A stretch of DNA of 62,490 nt, taken from NCBI RefSeq assembly GCF_902769175.1, contig NZ_CACXNW010000010.1:1-62490 (forward strand). Direction: 5' to 3'. A program made the translations under genes and the position numbers. This document shows, piece after piece, positions 1-11,500 of the stretch. This DNA is from an uncultured Methanobrevibacter sp. (GTDB taxonomy: Archaea; Methanobacteriota; Methanobacteria; Methanobacteriales; Methanobacteriaceae). Every line of letters starts with the position of its first letter. The stretch's first letter is position 1. The notes under the pieces were generated by a model. That model was not told the DNA's origin, did not search any database, and saw nothing but the letters and a program-made list of their open reading frames with translations.

Positions 1-819
1 GAAAAATCCGGTGATGCAGCAGTTCAATTTGAAGAAGGCAAAGAAAACATTGTCAAAGAGAACTACCCATTAAGCACAGAATTGAGCTTAGTGATTGATG
101 ATGCAGTTGTTGGAGAAGAATCCAACATCCAAATCGGATTAACCGATTCCAAAGGCAATGTTGTAAGCGGAACCGTAACATTAAATGTAAACGGAACCGA
201 ATACAATGTAACTGTCACTGATGGAAAAGGATCTATTGCTGTTGGTCCATTTGAAGAAACCGGTACAGTTCCTGTTGTTGCTGAATTTGCAGATGAGACT
301 CATGCTAAAACAACAGTCGAAAATGAAATTACCATTTACGGCCCTGGAAATGTAACTGTCAAACACACTGACGCTGGAGATGCTGCAGACATTCAAGCTA
401 CTATTGATGCTGCAAACCCTGGTGATGTAGTGCAATTAGGCTATTACGATTACACTGATGTAGCAGATGTAAACGTAACCAAAAATATAACCCTTGCTGG
501 TACTGATTTAACCTCAATCACCTCTGCAGGTGATGGAACTCCTATATTCAATGTCCCAGCAATTTCAGAAAACGGTCCTGAAAATGTAACAATTACTGGA
601 GTAGACTTTAAATTATCCAATGGAGACACAGTTGTAAAAGCAACTGCTGATAATGACACTAACTCATTATCCATTGTAACTCCAAATATAAACATCACTG
701 ACAACTTATTTGACCTTGTCAATGATACCACTGTTCCAGAATCAATCAATATTTTAGAACTTGACTCTGAAAGAGGAGTATTATCTCCTACAAGAATCAA
801 TCAATATTTTAGAACTTGA
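1..819 (+). pseudogene. Adhesin-like surface protein, upstream part of a frameshifted gene (5' cut by window edge)
   Basis: The frame is open from base 1, so the gene begins before the window. It reads an Ig-like segment (from about VIDDAVVGEESN) followed by the segment YGPGNVTVKHTDAGDA and a parallel beta-helix-like stretch. The same order occurs in the intact paralogue at 2030-8353 (its residues about 1630-1910). The frame is thrown off by a 55-bp tandem duplication at 738-847 and stops at 819. Removing one copy joins it to the module downstream (793-1567). Many codons end in C (AAC, ACC), unlike the next adhesin gene, which may reflect stronger expression. The role is inferred: a secreted surface protein of the methanobacterial adhesin-like class. 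Confidence 0.8.
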
Positions 820-847
820 CTCTGAAAGAGGAGTATTATCTCCTACA
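738..847 (+). repeat. 55-bp perfect tandem duplication causing a frameshift
   Basis: Bases 738-792 and 793-847 are identical (start AGAATCAATCAATATTTTAG, end CTCCTACA). Since 55 is not a multiple of three, the adhesin frame breaks. The paralogous site at about 7580-7635 has a single copy, so one copy is the ancestral state. Confidence 0.95.
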
Positions 848-1567
848 GGCGAAATAGCAATCAGCGACAATACCATTGCTGCTGGTGTAAATCCATTTAA
901 ATTTGAAATAACTACTGTTGAAACTGGCGGAGACATTAATGTCGGTCCACAAAACCTCACTCCTGAAAGAAAAGCTACTGTGATTGTATTTGAAAACATG
1001 AATACAACAGCTGTTTCCCCAGCTGACGGAGGAAAAACCGGTGAATACTTCGTATGGAGATTAACTGACGCTGACGGCAAACCATTAGCAAACACTCCTA
1101 TGGAAATCGGTTTCAACGGTGTTGTTTACACTTACGAAAAAGACGGAATCATTACCGATGACGATGGTTACGCTAAATTGCAAATCAACCTCGGATACAA
1201 AGGTGTATACACATTTGCTATCTGTTTCTTAGGCAATGATGAGTACAACGCTTCATTCGTAGTAGCTAAGATTACTGTGGATACACAAAAAGCTACCTTA
1301 ACTGTTCCTAACAAATCTTATGCAGCTTCTGCTAAGACCAAAACATTAACTGCTACCTTTAAGACTGCAAAAGGAAGCCCAATTGCAGACAAATGGGTCA
1401 CATTCACTGTAAACGGCAAAACCTACAAAGCAAAAACCAATGCTAACGGTGTTGCAAGCGTTAATGTAAGTTTAAACAAGAAAGGAACCTACAGTTTCGT
1501 AGCTAAATTCGCTGGAGACAGCACATACACTGCAGTAAACAAAAATGCAAAATTAACCATAAAATAA
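793..1567 (+). pseudogene. Adhesin-like surface protein, C-terminal part of the frameshifted gene
   Basis: This is the continuation of the gene that starts left of the window, in the +1-shifted frame after the 55-bp duplication. It holds the last beta-helix strand and the conserved C-terminal module of about 190 residues (KTGEYFVWRLTDADGKPLAN onward, ending KLTIK). The module is nearly the same in the proteins at 2030-8353 and 8549-13087 and resembles two Big_1/Ig-like domains. In methanobacterial adhesin-like proteins such a module is thought to help hold the protein at the pseudomurein wall; that is inference here. The stop is followed at once by a hairpin element. If the duplication is real, the protein made upstream would lack this module. 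Confidence 0.8.
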
Positions 1568-1569
1568 CC

Positions 1570-1632
1570 AAGCTTTTCCGCCCCTTCGGGGCGCAAAACC
1601 TTGACCAAAATATTTTCATTTTGGTTTTTTGT
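1570..1632 (+). terminator. Gene-end hairpin element, copy 1, plus intrinsic terminator
   Basis: Right after the adhesin stop lies AAGCTTTTC, then a stem CGCCCC (1579-1584), loop TTC, GGGGCG (1588-1593), then CAAAACCTTGACC. The same element occurs at 55799 and 60407 and, with a different stem, on the minus strand at 22352. Here it runs into a second hairpin, CCAAAAT (1605-1611) with ATTTTGG (1618-1624), followed by six T, which has the form of an intrinsic terminator. Confidence 0.85.
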
Positions 1633-1660
1633 GGTTTTTTATAAAATAAAAACAAATATT

Positions 1661-1693
1661 TAGCAAAAAAGAATAGCTTTTTGCTATTCTTTT
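1661..1693 (+). terminator. Second terminator with two mutually exclusive hairpins
   Basis: AAAAGAATAGC (1667-1677), loop TTTTT, GCTATTCTTTT (1683-1693) makes an 11-bp perfect hairpin. The overlapping TAGCAAAAA (1661-1669) and TTTTTGCTA (1678-1686) form a competing 9-bp hairpin. It most likely backs up the terminator at 1605-1630. Confidence 0.7.
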
Positions 1694-2029
1694 AACTTTT
1701 ATTTTTTTGCGTAGAATTTTTAGCTTTTTAATTTTCAAAAATCTTATTTGGAATTAAGGATGTTTGGTAATTTTTTATAAACATTATAAAAAGATGTTTT
1801 GTAATTTTTATAAAAAATTATTAAATTTTAAAATAAGTTCTTTATTGGATTTTTTTTATTTTTTAATTTTTAGACTTTATTAAATTTTAAAATAAGTTCT
1901 TTATTGGATTTTTTTTATTTTTTAATTTTTAGACTTATCAAACTTTAAATTATTGATATTATCATTCAATAAAAAAGTTTTTTTTCAATAATTATTATTT
2001 ATTATTTATTATTTATAGAGGTGGAAGAT
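1694..2029. repeat. AT-rich gap with a 59-bp tandem duplication, upstream of adhesin gene
   Basis: No gene is seen. The stretch TTAAATTTTAAAATAAG through TTTTTAGACTT is present twice (1821-1879 and 1880-1936, period 59) with few differences. The promoter of the 2030 gene should lie after it. A Shine-Dalgarno GAGGTG sits at 2018-2023. Confidence 0.7.
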
Positions 2030-5000
2030 TTGAAAGTTAAAAAGGCTATGCTATTATGCTTAGCATTATTATTCATAATATCCTTAGGATTTAGTGCAGT
2101 AAGTGCTGCAGATTCTAATGATAATTTTAATATGGAATCAGACCAAAATTTAGTTCTATCTGATTCTTTAAATAATTTAGATGTTGATTCAAGTATTTTA
2201 GATGAGTCTCAAGGAGATAATTATGTTGATAGCGATTCGTTAGGAATAGATGATCTAACAGATAATTCTGATAATAATTTAGATGATAGCGATTCTTTAG
2301 GAATAGATGATCTAACAGATAATTCTGATAATAATCTGGAATCAAATTCTAAAGAAAACCTTAAATCAAATGCTTTAGGTGATGATACAAATACAATCTA
2401 TGTATCACCTAATGGAAATGATGACAATGATGGATTATCAAGGGAAACTCCTGTAAGGGATTTCTCAAAAGCAGCTTCCCTTGCAGATGAAGGATTTACA
2501 ATATATCTATTGCCTGGTGTTTATAATCAGGATAAGAACACTCAATTGTCTAAAAACCTATACTTTGTAGGTGAAAATGGTGCAATCATCAATAGGACTG
2601 CAAAATTAGCTGTATTTACATATACCAGTGATAATATAAAAACAGTCAGCTTTAAAAACATCGTGTTCATATCAGAATCATCAGATGCAACAAATCCTAT
2701 CTTAAGCATGGCAGGTCATGCCAATCTTGTCTGTGACAACTGTAGCTTCACAAACATCATTGCAACCAGGAACGGTGTGGTCAGATACATGGGCAATTCT
2801 ACAGGATCCATAACAAACTGCAGATTCGTTGACTTATATGGAACAAGCAATGGAGCCTCATCCTATCTTTATATTCTTGGTGAAGCTAAAGTCAATGTGA
2901 ACAATTGTATATTTGCAAACATTTCAAATGACTTTTTAAGGGTTGTTGTTTATGTAAACAATGATTTGGCTAACCTTAGCTTGAACAACTCCCATTTTTA
3001 TGGCATTTCCGGAAATGCAAACGCAATTGTGGAAAACAGAGGAACCATGATTATTGACAATTGCAGATTCAATGACAATGCCTTAAGTGGCAATAGTCCT
3101 GAAGGAATTATTTGGGCTTCTGAAAAAATCAACAACAATTCCAAAACCTATATAAACTCATCTTCCTTCTACAACAACTCTATAGATACTACAGTAGTCA
3201 TAAACAGGTCAATAATTCAAGCAAAATCCTCTGTAACAGTAGAATATTCCTCCTTTATTAACAATGATGTTGATTTCATCATAAATAACGACAACAATAC
3301 AGAAATAATCGCAAACTTAAACTGGTGGGGAAGAAATGACAATCCAAAGGATTTGGTTTCAGATGGAGTCACCATTGAAAACTGGTTTGTAATGAATGTT
3401 GACTTTGAAACCAATGACCTTATTGCAGGAGAAGAGTATCCAATCAGCATAAGCATTGGTCAAATAACCAATTTGGAAGGTGAATCCTATTATCTTGATG
3501 AAGGAATCACCGGTGCTGAAATTGTTTTAAGTTCCCAAAACGGCAATTTTAAGGTAAATTCAGGAATCATAGTAAATGGAATTCCTATAGGTGGGGGAAT
3601 TTTAGCTGACGGCGGAAAGATCGCTAAGGTTTACACTAAAAACGGTTTTGTAAGTCTAATTTATGCTCCAGCAACTGATGGGTCAGAGGTAATTTCAATC
3701 AAATCAGGCTATCAAGAGTTTATTTACAATATTGAACTTACTGAAGCGATTGTTTATAATGAATATTATGTTTCCAAATCTGGAAGCGATGAAAACGACG
3801 GTTTGACAAATAGAACTGCATTCAAAACCATTGCCCATGCCCTTGAAGTGGCAAAATCATTAAAGGCAAATGCTAAAATCCATATTTCTTCAGGAAATTA
3901 TGAGGAAAACGGATTAACTATAGGGAGTTATGGCAGCGGCATGGAAAGCCCTCACTTTGCATTTATAGGGTATGGAAATGTTGTCATAGATGGAAAAGGC
4001 CAGTCTGCAAGTATTTTCAATATAAGGAATGGTTCAGTATCATTTAAAAACATACGCTTTACAAATGTGAATTCTGCCACAATCAATGGAGGGGCTTTAA
4101 ATATAGCTTCTGATGATGGTTCAACTGATCTTGACCCTATATTTGTTAATTTAACAGTAAACAATTGTACATTTGATAATCTATTCATTGGAGGCGATGG
4201 TGGAGCCATCCGATACGATTATGTAAGTGGTAAAATCAATATAAACAATACAAAATTCCTTAATATCATTTCCAATACTGGTGCTGTTTATATATATGAA
4301 TCAGAACCAGTTAACTTAAAGATAACAAATTCCCTTTTTAAAGATAATATTGCAGAAAATGCAGGTGCCTTAAACGTTAAGGCAAGCAATATAAGCATTG
4401 GAAACTGTGACTTTGTAAACAACAGTGCAAAGGATACAGGGGGAGCTATTATATTTTTAAGTTCAAATGCCATAGTTGAAAACTCTACAATCATAAACTG
4501 CTCTTCCAAAAATCAGGCTTCTGCAATTTTAGTAGATGGCTATGATTATAACACTGTAACAATAAGGAATTCCATTATAGAAAACAACAGTAGAATTGCA
4601 GAAAATGCTTTAGGCCAAAATGGTGGAATTAGCGGCAATGGTTTAGGTGATGGAAATGATGATGGCCAAAATGGTGGAATTAGCGGCAATGGTTTAGGTG
4701 ATGGAAATGATGATGAAGAAGATAATAATTATGCAATTTATGTCTATGGAGGAAAATTGGACATTTCATACTCCTCAATTGTAAACAACTTCTCTCTTGC
4801 CACCTCTAAAGATGAAGATGGCTGGGTGGAAGGTGTAGCTATTGCAAACAATAACTGGTGGGGAACCAATGACCCTACTGAAGTAATTAACGGTTCTCGA
4901 ATAACAATAGACAAATGGCTCATATTAAATGTCCATCTTAACAACACTGGAGTCTTGAAGGTAGGAAACTCTGTAAATGTCACAATTGACTTCAATCATG

Positions 5001-8000
5001 TAATGACAAGCTCTGGCGAGATTGAAGAGCTTGCAGGAGGAAAGATCTCAAGAGAATTTGCAATTAGAATGAATGCTACAGCAGGCCGTATTTACCCATA
5101 TTATATTGTAACAAGAGATAGGATTGCAAACAGCATATTTACAGTGGAAGACGGCGGCGCCTCTCTTGACATAAGAACTGAAAATGCCCTTGTCCACATT
5201 GACTTTATTGTAAACAACTACTATGGAGTGATTTATGTTTCAAACAATGGTAACGATGACTGGAACGGTTCAATCGAATCTCCTGTAAAGACTTATGAAA
5301 AGGCACTTTCATTAGCTATGGAGGAGGGCGGATCCCATCACATATTCTTCCTTGAAGGAACATATGAATTCTGTGATGTAAATGTAGACGAGACCTATCT
5401 TACCATAGAAGGGGAAGGAATAGACAAATCCATATTGGATGGTGCTTTCTTCACTGGTGGAATGATTTCAAACTACAATTCCACATTGATTATAAAGAAC
5501 ATCACCTTGACAAATGCAGCAAACACTGTCGCTTCAGGTGGAGCCATTACAAATATGGGTGATTTGACATTGGATACTGTAAAAATCTCAAATTCCATAG
5601 TTAAAAACGGAAATGGAGGAGCAATCTATTCTGTAGGCAATTTGAATATTAAAAACTCCACCTTTGAAAACAATTTAGTTGACAATGGCGCTTATGGAGG
5701 AAGCGGTGGCGCAATCTACTGTGACGGCTATTACACCAACTTGGAATATCCTCCAAGCATAAACATTACAGACTCCCAGTTCATTTCAAATGCTGCTAAA
5801 GGAAGCACTTTTGGTGGTGGAGCCATCTATATGCAATATGTAGATGGATTCAAATCAATCAAAAACACCCAATTCATTGACAATCAGGCATTGTATGGTG
5901 GAGCGATATTCCTTCAGAATTCAATAGGAAACTTCAATATGGACAATGTCAGCTTCATTGGAAACAAGGCTACAGGAAGTTCCAGCTCTAATCCTTACTA
6001 TGGTGGAGGAGCATTGAACCTTATAGGAACAACCGATGGAAGTGTGGGAAACATTACAATTACAAACAGCCTATTCATTAACAACTCTGCTAAAAACACC
6101 CGTGGAGGAGGGGCAATACTTGATAGGAATGTTGACTTGAACATATCCAATTCCATAATACTTGACAATAGTGACACTTCAATGAATGTTCAAATCTATA
6201 AGGACACTACTGTCTACTACCCAAACGGAGGAAAGGTAATCCTTGAAGACAATTGGTGGGGAGTGAATGACTTAAGGAATCTCTCTACATTAGCTTCCAA
6301 TGCAACAATAAATAGATGGGTTGTCATGGACCTATCAGCAGAGATAAATGAGGAAATCGATGATGGCAACCAATATATTGTAAAATTATCCTTGGACAAG
6401 TACAATGACGGCACTCTTATTGAAGACAATCCAAATTATGAAAAGTATGCAGATTATCCATTTGAACGTCAATTCAAGCTAACATCAAATGAAGGCTCAT
6501 TTAATCCTGAATCTGCAATCTTAGAAAACAATAGGGGAGAATCAATCTTCCAATCTAAGCTAAAGGACAATAAAATCACAGGAACCATTGACAATCAGTC
6601 TTTGGAATTCAATACAATTGATTTATATGTTGCTACTGTCATTGAATTGGAGATTGAAAGCACTAATATAACTACCAGATTCACTGATTTAAACATTAGC
6701 CTAAAGGATAATGAATCAAATCTCATTAATTGCACTGTCATCTTATCAGTCAATGGAAAGGAAGAGGAAATCAGCCTTGAAGATGGAAAGGCAGCTGTTG
6801 AAATCAAGGACCTTGATGCAGGCATCAACAATATTACAGTAAGCTTTAAAGGCCATGAAAAGTATTTGGAATCAGAAAATTCCTGCTTGATTGAAGTAAG
6901 AATCACTAATGTTAATTTAGATATGGTGGTTGATGATATAGTGGCAGGAGAATCATCTAATGTTAAGGTATTCCTATTTGATGAGTCTGGAAATCCTTTA
7001 AATGCTACAGTTAAATTAAGTGTCAACAGTAAGGATTATGAGATTGAAGTCAAGGATGGAAAAGGTTCTGTCGATATAGATCCAATCAATGAGATAGGAA
7101 ACTACACTGTTCTTGCAAGCCTTGAAAGTGAGGAATATGAAGGAAACACATCCTGTGAATCCACATTAACAGTATATGGTCCTGGAAATGTCACAGTAAA
7201 GCATACTGATGCAGGAGATGCATTGGATATTCAAGCTGCAATCGATGCTGCAAATCCTGGAGACACTATTCAATTGGGAAGCTACGATTATGCAAACGTT
7301 TCTGATGTAAATATCACTAAGGATTTGTCTATTGTCGGAAATGAGAAAACAACTGTATCCAGCAAAGGAGACAAAGGACCTATATTCAATATTGTTTCAA
7401 AAGATGAAAATGGTCCTGAAGAAGTGAATGTCTCTGGAATTGACTTTAAGCTAAATAATGGAGACATTGTCTTTAAGGCATTTGCTCAAAACGACACAGA
7501 AAACAACTTATCAATTGACACTCAAGCAATCAGCATTACAGGAAACACTTTTGAAACTCTAAATGACAGCATTGTAGCAGAATCCATTAATATCCTATAT
7601 CTTGAATCAGAAAGGGGAGTCCTTGTTCCTACAAATGAAATCATAATTTCAGACAATACAATAAGTGCAGGAATCAATCCTCTTAAATTCGAAGTGAATT
7701 CAGTTGTTTCAGGAGCTGATGCAAACATAACTAACATGAACATCACTCCAGAGAGAAATGCAACTGTCATTGTTTTTGAAAACATGAATACAACTGCTGT
7801 CTCTCAAGCTGATGGAGGAAAAACAGGAGAATACTTTGTATGGAGACTAACAGATGCTGATGGAAAGCCATTAGCAAACACTCCTATGGAAATCGGTTTC
7901 AACGGTGTTGTCTACACCTATGAAAAAGATGGAATAATAACTGATGATGACGGCTACGCCAAATTGCAGATTAACCTTGGATACAAGGGAGTGTACACAT

Positions 8001-8353
8001 TTGCAATATGTTTCCTTGGAAACGACCAATACAACGCTTCATTTGTTGTAGCTAAGATTACTGTAGACACTCAAAAAGGAAGCTTAACAGTTCCAAGCAA
8101 ATCATATGCAGCAAGCGCCAAGACCAAAACATTGACTGCAAGCTTCAAGTCTGCAAAAGGAAACCCAATTGCAGATAAGTGGATCAGCTTCACAGTTAAC
8201 GGCAAAACTTATAAGGCAAAAACCAATTCAAATGGTGTAGCAAGCGTTAACGTAAGCATAAACAAGAAAGGAACCTATAGTTTTACAGCAAAGTATGCAG
8301 GAGACAGCACATACACAGCAATTAGCAAAACAGCTAAATTAACTATTAAATAA
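2030..8353 (+). CDS. Giant adhesin-like surface protein with beta-helix repeats
   Basis: A secreted protein of about 2107 residues. I choose TTG 2030 as start because GAGGTG (2018-2023) is the ribosome site and the longer GTG start at 2021 lies inside it. The order is: signal peptide (about 1-27, ending VSAA), acidic Asp/Ser/Asn linker with a 19-residue repeat, three parallel beta-helix blocks (about 120-450, 575-960, 1065-1440) each closing with an NWWG motif, Ig-like domains (about 1535-1715), a short beta-helix, and the C-terminal module (about 1912-2107) shared with its neighbours. Asn-rich strands resemble pectate-lyase-like repeats. No LPXTG motif or C-terminal membrane helix is seen. 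By analogy with Methanobrevibacter adhesin-like proteins it probably mediates attachment to partner cells or surfaces; the ligand is unknown. Confidence 0.9.
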   Translation: MKVKKAMLLCLALLFIISLGFSAVSAADSNDNFNMESDQNLVLSDSLNNLDVDSSILDESQGDNYVDSDSLGIDDLTDNSDNNLDDSDSLGIDDLTDNSDNNLESNSKENLKSNALGDDTNTIYVSPNGNDDNDGLSRETPVRDFSKAASLADEGFTIYLLPGVYNQDKNTQLSKNLYFVGENGAIINRTAKLAVFTYTSDNIKTVSFKNIVFISESSDATNPILSMAGHANLVCDNCSFTNIIATRNGVVRYMGNSTGSITNCRFVDLYGTSNGASSYLYILGEAKVNVNNCIFANISNDFLRVVVYVNNDLANLSLNNSHFYGISGNANAIVENRGTMIIDNCRFNDNALSGNSPEGIIWASEKINNNSKTYINSSSFYNNSIDTTVVINRSIIQAKSSVTVEYSSFINNDVDFIINNDNNTEIIANLNWWGRNDNPKDLVSDGVTIENWFVMNVDFETNDLIAGEEYPISISIGQITNLEGESYYLDEGITGAEIVLSSQNGNFKVNSGIIVNGIPIGGGILADGGKIAKVYTKNGFVSLIYAPATDGSEVISIKSGYQEFIYNIELTEAIVYNEYYVSKSGSDENDGLTNRTAFKTIAHALEVAKSLKANAKIHISSGNYEENGLTIGSYGSGMESPHFAFIGYGNVVIDGKGQSASIFNIRNGSVSFKNIRFTNVNSATINGGALNIASDDGSTDLDPIFVNLTVNNCTFDNLFIGGDGGAIRYDYVSGKININNTKFLNIISNTGAVYIYESEPVNLKITNSLFKDNIAENAGALNVKASNISIGNCDFVNNSAKDTGGAIIFLSSNAIVENSTIINCSSKNQASAILVDGYDYNTVTIRNSIIENNSRIAENALGQNGGISGNGLGDGNDDGQNGGISGNGLGDGNDDEEDNNYAIYVYGGKLDISYSSIVNNFSLATSKDEDGWVEGVAIANNNWWGTNDPTEVINGSRITIDKWLILNVHLNNTGVLKVGNSVNVTIDFNHVMTSSGEIEELAGGKISREFAIRMNATAGRIYPYYIVTRDRIANSIFTVEDGGASLDIRTENALVHIDFIVNNYYGVIYVSNNGNDDWNGSIESPVKTYEKALSLAMEEGGSHHIFFLEGTYEFCDVNVDETYLTIEGEGIDKSILDGAFFTGGMISNYNSTLIIKNITLTNAANTVASGGAITNMGDLTLDTVKISNSIVKNGNGGAIYSVGNLNIKNSTFENNLVDNGAYGGSGGAIYCDGYYTNLEYPPSINITDSQFISNAAKGSTFGGGAIYMQYVDGFKSIKNTQFIDNQALYGGAIFLQNSIGNFNMDNVSFIGNKATGSSSSNPYYGGGALNLIGTTDGSVGNITITNSLFINNSAKNTRGGGAILDRNVDLNISNSIILDNSDTSMNVQIYKDTTVYYPNGGKVILEDNWWGVNDLRNLSTLASNATINRWVVMDLSAEINEEIDDGNQYIVKLSLDKYNDGTLIEDNPNYEKYADYPFERQFKLTSNEGSFNPESAILENNRGESIFQSKLKDNKITGTIDNQSLEFNTIDLYVATVIELEIESTNITTRFTDLNISLKDNESNLINCTVILSVNGKEEEISLEDGKAAVEIKDLDAGINNITVSFKGHEKYLESENSCLIEVRITNVNLDMVVDDIVAGESSNVKVFLFDESGNPLNATVKLSVNSKDYEIEVKDGKGSVDIDPINEIGNYTVLASLESEEYEGNTSCESTLTVYGPGNVTVKHTDAGDALDIQAAIDAANPGDTIQLGSYDYANVSDVNITKDLSIVGNEKTTVSSKGDKGPIFNIVSKDENGPEEVNVSGIDFKLNNGDIVFKAFAQNDTENNLSIDTQAISITGNTFETLNDSIVAESINILYLESERGVLVPTNEIIISDNTISAGINPLKFEVNSVVSGADANITNMNITPERNATVIVFENMNTTAVSQADGGKTGEYFVWRLTDADGKPLANTPMEIGFNGVVYTYEKDGIITDDDGYAKLQINLGYKGVYTFAICFLGNDQYNASFVVAKITVDTQKGSLTVPSKSYAASAKTKTLTASFKSAKGNPIADKWISFTVNGKTYKAKTNSNGVASVNVSINKKGTYSFTAKYAGDSTYTAISKTAKLTIK
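2228..2341 (+). repeat. 57-bp in-frame tandem repeat in adhesin linker
   Basis: Two copies with a 57-bp period (2228, 2285) encode a 19-residue unit containing DSDSLGIDDLTDNSDNNL. The length is a multiple of three, so the frame is kept. It lies in the acidic linker after the signal peptide. Confidence 0.9.
4613..4714 (+). repeat. 51-bp in-frame tandem repeat in adhesin
   Basis: Two identical copies (4613-4663, 4664-4714) encode the 17-residue unit GQNGGISGNGLGDGNDD. It is a Gly/Asn/Asp loop inserted in a beta-helix block. Confidence 0.9.
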
Positions 8354-8548
8354 TTTGATTAATTTAATAGCTTCAATTAGCTCAATAATAAAATTAATTG
8401 CAGTAAATCATTTAATAATTGATTTCAGTATATTCAGAAAATTAAATAAATTTAATAATAATTTCAGTATATTCAGTAAATCAAATAAATATAATAAGTT
8501 ATAGCATTTTAAAGTAATTTTAATATTAATAAATAAAATGGGGATTTT

Positions 8549-11500
8549 ATGAAAATAAATAAATTATTGATTATTGCTTTAATCATATTTGCCTTAATTT
8601 GTTTGCCTATAAGCTTTGCAAGCGATTTAAACATAGATCAAATAGGCGATTCAAATTCAGGATTTGAAAGCATTAATCAAGGTGATATAAGTTCAGACAA
8701 TAATTTAAAGCTTTATTCAGATAATTCATTATCTGATTCAGATTCTGTTTCAGATGATAATTCTGATGATTCCTTAACTAATGGATTGTCTGATTCAAAT
8801 TCTAATTCAGATGATTCTAATTTAATTAATCAGAACATCGAAGATGAAAATAACTTGAAGGATTATAATCAAGCTCAACATAGTCTTGGAAATGCTGATA
8901 CGAAGGATTATGATTCCCCTAACCTTGACATAAACTTCACTAAACTGAATGTAACATTTACAGATGGCAATACAATATTTGTAAACGCTTCATACACTGG
9001 TGATCTTGAATCAGGAACAAGGGAAAATCCATTCAAAACAATAAATGCCGCATACAATCAATTCATCAGCAGCTCCAATACGAAAACAAACATCTTTTTG
9101 GCAAATGGACTATACACTGCTTCAAGACGTATGACCTTATCAAAAAGCGTAAATATTGTCGGTGAAAGTACATCAAATACCATAATTAGTGGTGACAATA
9201 TATACCAAATATTTTACATTAGTCCTCCTATGGCATACGGTGCAGTAAGTCCATTTGTCAACATATTTAATTTAACTTTTACAAAAGGTACCTCATATTA
9301 TGGAGGGGCTCTTTATGTAAATGAAAGCGGTTCAAGCATAGTAAATGTCAATTTCATAAATAACACTGCTGTCAACACTACATACTCCTATTCAAAAACA
9401 TATCCTGGAAGCGGCGGTGCTGTATACATTGACAAGGGATTTGTAAAATTCTACAATACTTCCTTCATTGACAACAAGGCCTTAGGAAAAACAGATGCCT
9501 ATGGTGGAGCGCTTCTTAATGATATGGGTGAAATCACAATAATCAGCTGCAATTTCGAAAACAATTCTGTCATTGCCTTAAATGGAGCTGGCGGTGCCCT
9601 TTATGATTATAGCGGTATAACCGTCCTGTTCAATTCCACAGTCTATAACAACATCGTAAATTCCACAGTTTCAATGGGCGGGGGAATTTCCAATTGGCAA
9701 TCCCATAATATATACGTATTCAATTCAACCATCGACAGCAACAAGCTTTATGGAAACTATACTTTTGGCTCTGCAATAATCAACAAGGCCAATTACTTTA
9801 TCATGGCCAACACTACAATCTCCAATAACTTGGCAAATGGAACAAGCGACATAAACGGCACAATATTCAATTTAAACGGCATTCTTAACTTTTCAAATCT
9901 TGTATTTGAAAACAATATCCTAAAAAATCCCCAAAGCAACTTATTTATGTGCCTTGAAGATCAGCTTATTCTTGAAAGGCCATTCAGTGATGATCTATTG
10001 CTTGATTTGCCATCAAAATATGACTTCAGAGATTATGGATTGGTCAATCCCCTTGTCAAGGACCAAGCTGGAGCAGGAGCCTGCTGGGCATTTTCAACAT
10101 TGGAAGCTTTGGAATCCTACCTTTTGAAATATGAAAACGCCAGCTATGACTTTTCAGAAAACAATATGAAGAATCTTATGGGATACTATGGCTTGAACGG
10201 CACTGACTGGTCAGATGGAGGAAACCATTACATGTCACTTGCTTATCTCTTGCGCTGGAGCGGACCTGTAAATGAGACCCAAGACCCATACAACGACTCA
10301 GACCATAGCTCAAAATCCAATTTGAATTTGACTAAGCATGTTCAGGATGTATTGTATATTCCTGTCCGTTTGAATTATATGGATTTGAATCAAGTCAAAT
10401 ATGCATTGATGACCTATGGTGCATTATACACTACAATGCATGCAGATGACTCATTCCGATACACTATTGATTATTATCGTGATGTAATAAGCGTTTCCAA
10501 CCATGCAGTAACATTGGTTGGATGGGATGACAATTATTCAGCAGACAATTTTGCCGTTAGGCCTCATGGGGATGGTGCATTCATAATCAAAAACAGTTGG
10601 GGCAAAGACAATGGATATGAAGGCTATTGGTATATCTCATATTATGACAAGGCCTTTGTAAGCTATGGATTAGACGTTTTAGCTGCAATGGCATTTACAA
10701 ATGTTGAAAACGTTACAAACTATAAGACAAACTATCAATATGACATTTTAGGAAACACCTTTGAATCAATAGGATTCACATGCAGCACAGCATGGTTTGC
10801 AAACCAATTCAAGGCAAAAAACAATAATCCATTGGCAGCATTTGGATTCTATAGCTATGGAGACTCAAGCTATTTTGTAAACATCACTGTAAACGATGTT
10901 GAAAAATATGTTCAGGAAGGATTTGTCAAAGGTGCAGGATACCATACAGTTAAATTGGATGAGCTTGTAGAATTGACAAAGAACGACATCTTTAGGGTTG
11001 CTGTAAAATTGACAACTCCAATCACTCTCTTCCCAGTTGCAATAGAGTCTCAAAGGGCAGACTACAGCAGTGGGGCAGATGCAGAGGAAGGTCAATCATT
11101 CATCAGTCCTGATGGCATCAATTGGTATGATTTGGCAGAATACAATCAGCCAATCAAGTTTTACCAATATGCTGAAGAGCATACTTTAGAGAAGGCCAAT
11201 GTATGCCTTAAGGCATATGCAGTTGGTTCTGCAGATATGTTCATGAATCTAAAGTCAAATTCCACTGTATATTATGATGGAGATATTGTAGAATTCACCT
11301 TGACAATAAGCAATGAGGGAGATGCAATTGAAAATGTCAATGTAAGTGCAATCTTAGACAGAGGCACTTCAATCAAGTCTGTAACATATTACAAGGGAAG
11401 CTTTGATTACAGCTCTAAGGTATGGCATTTAGACAGATTAAGCCAAGGGGAAACAGTGACCTTAAAGCTTAAGATAACAGTCCATCACATCAAGGACATT

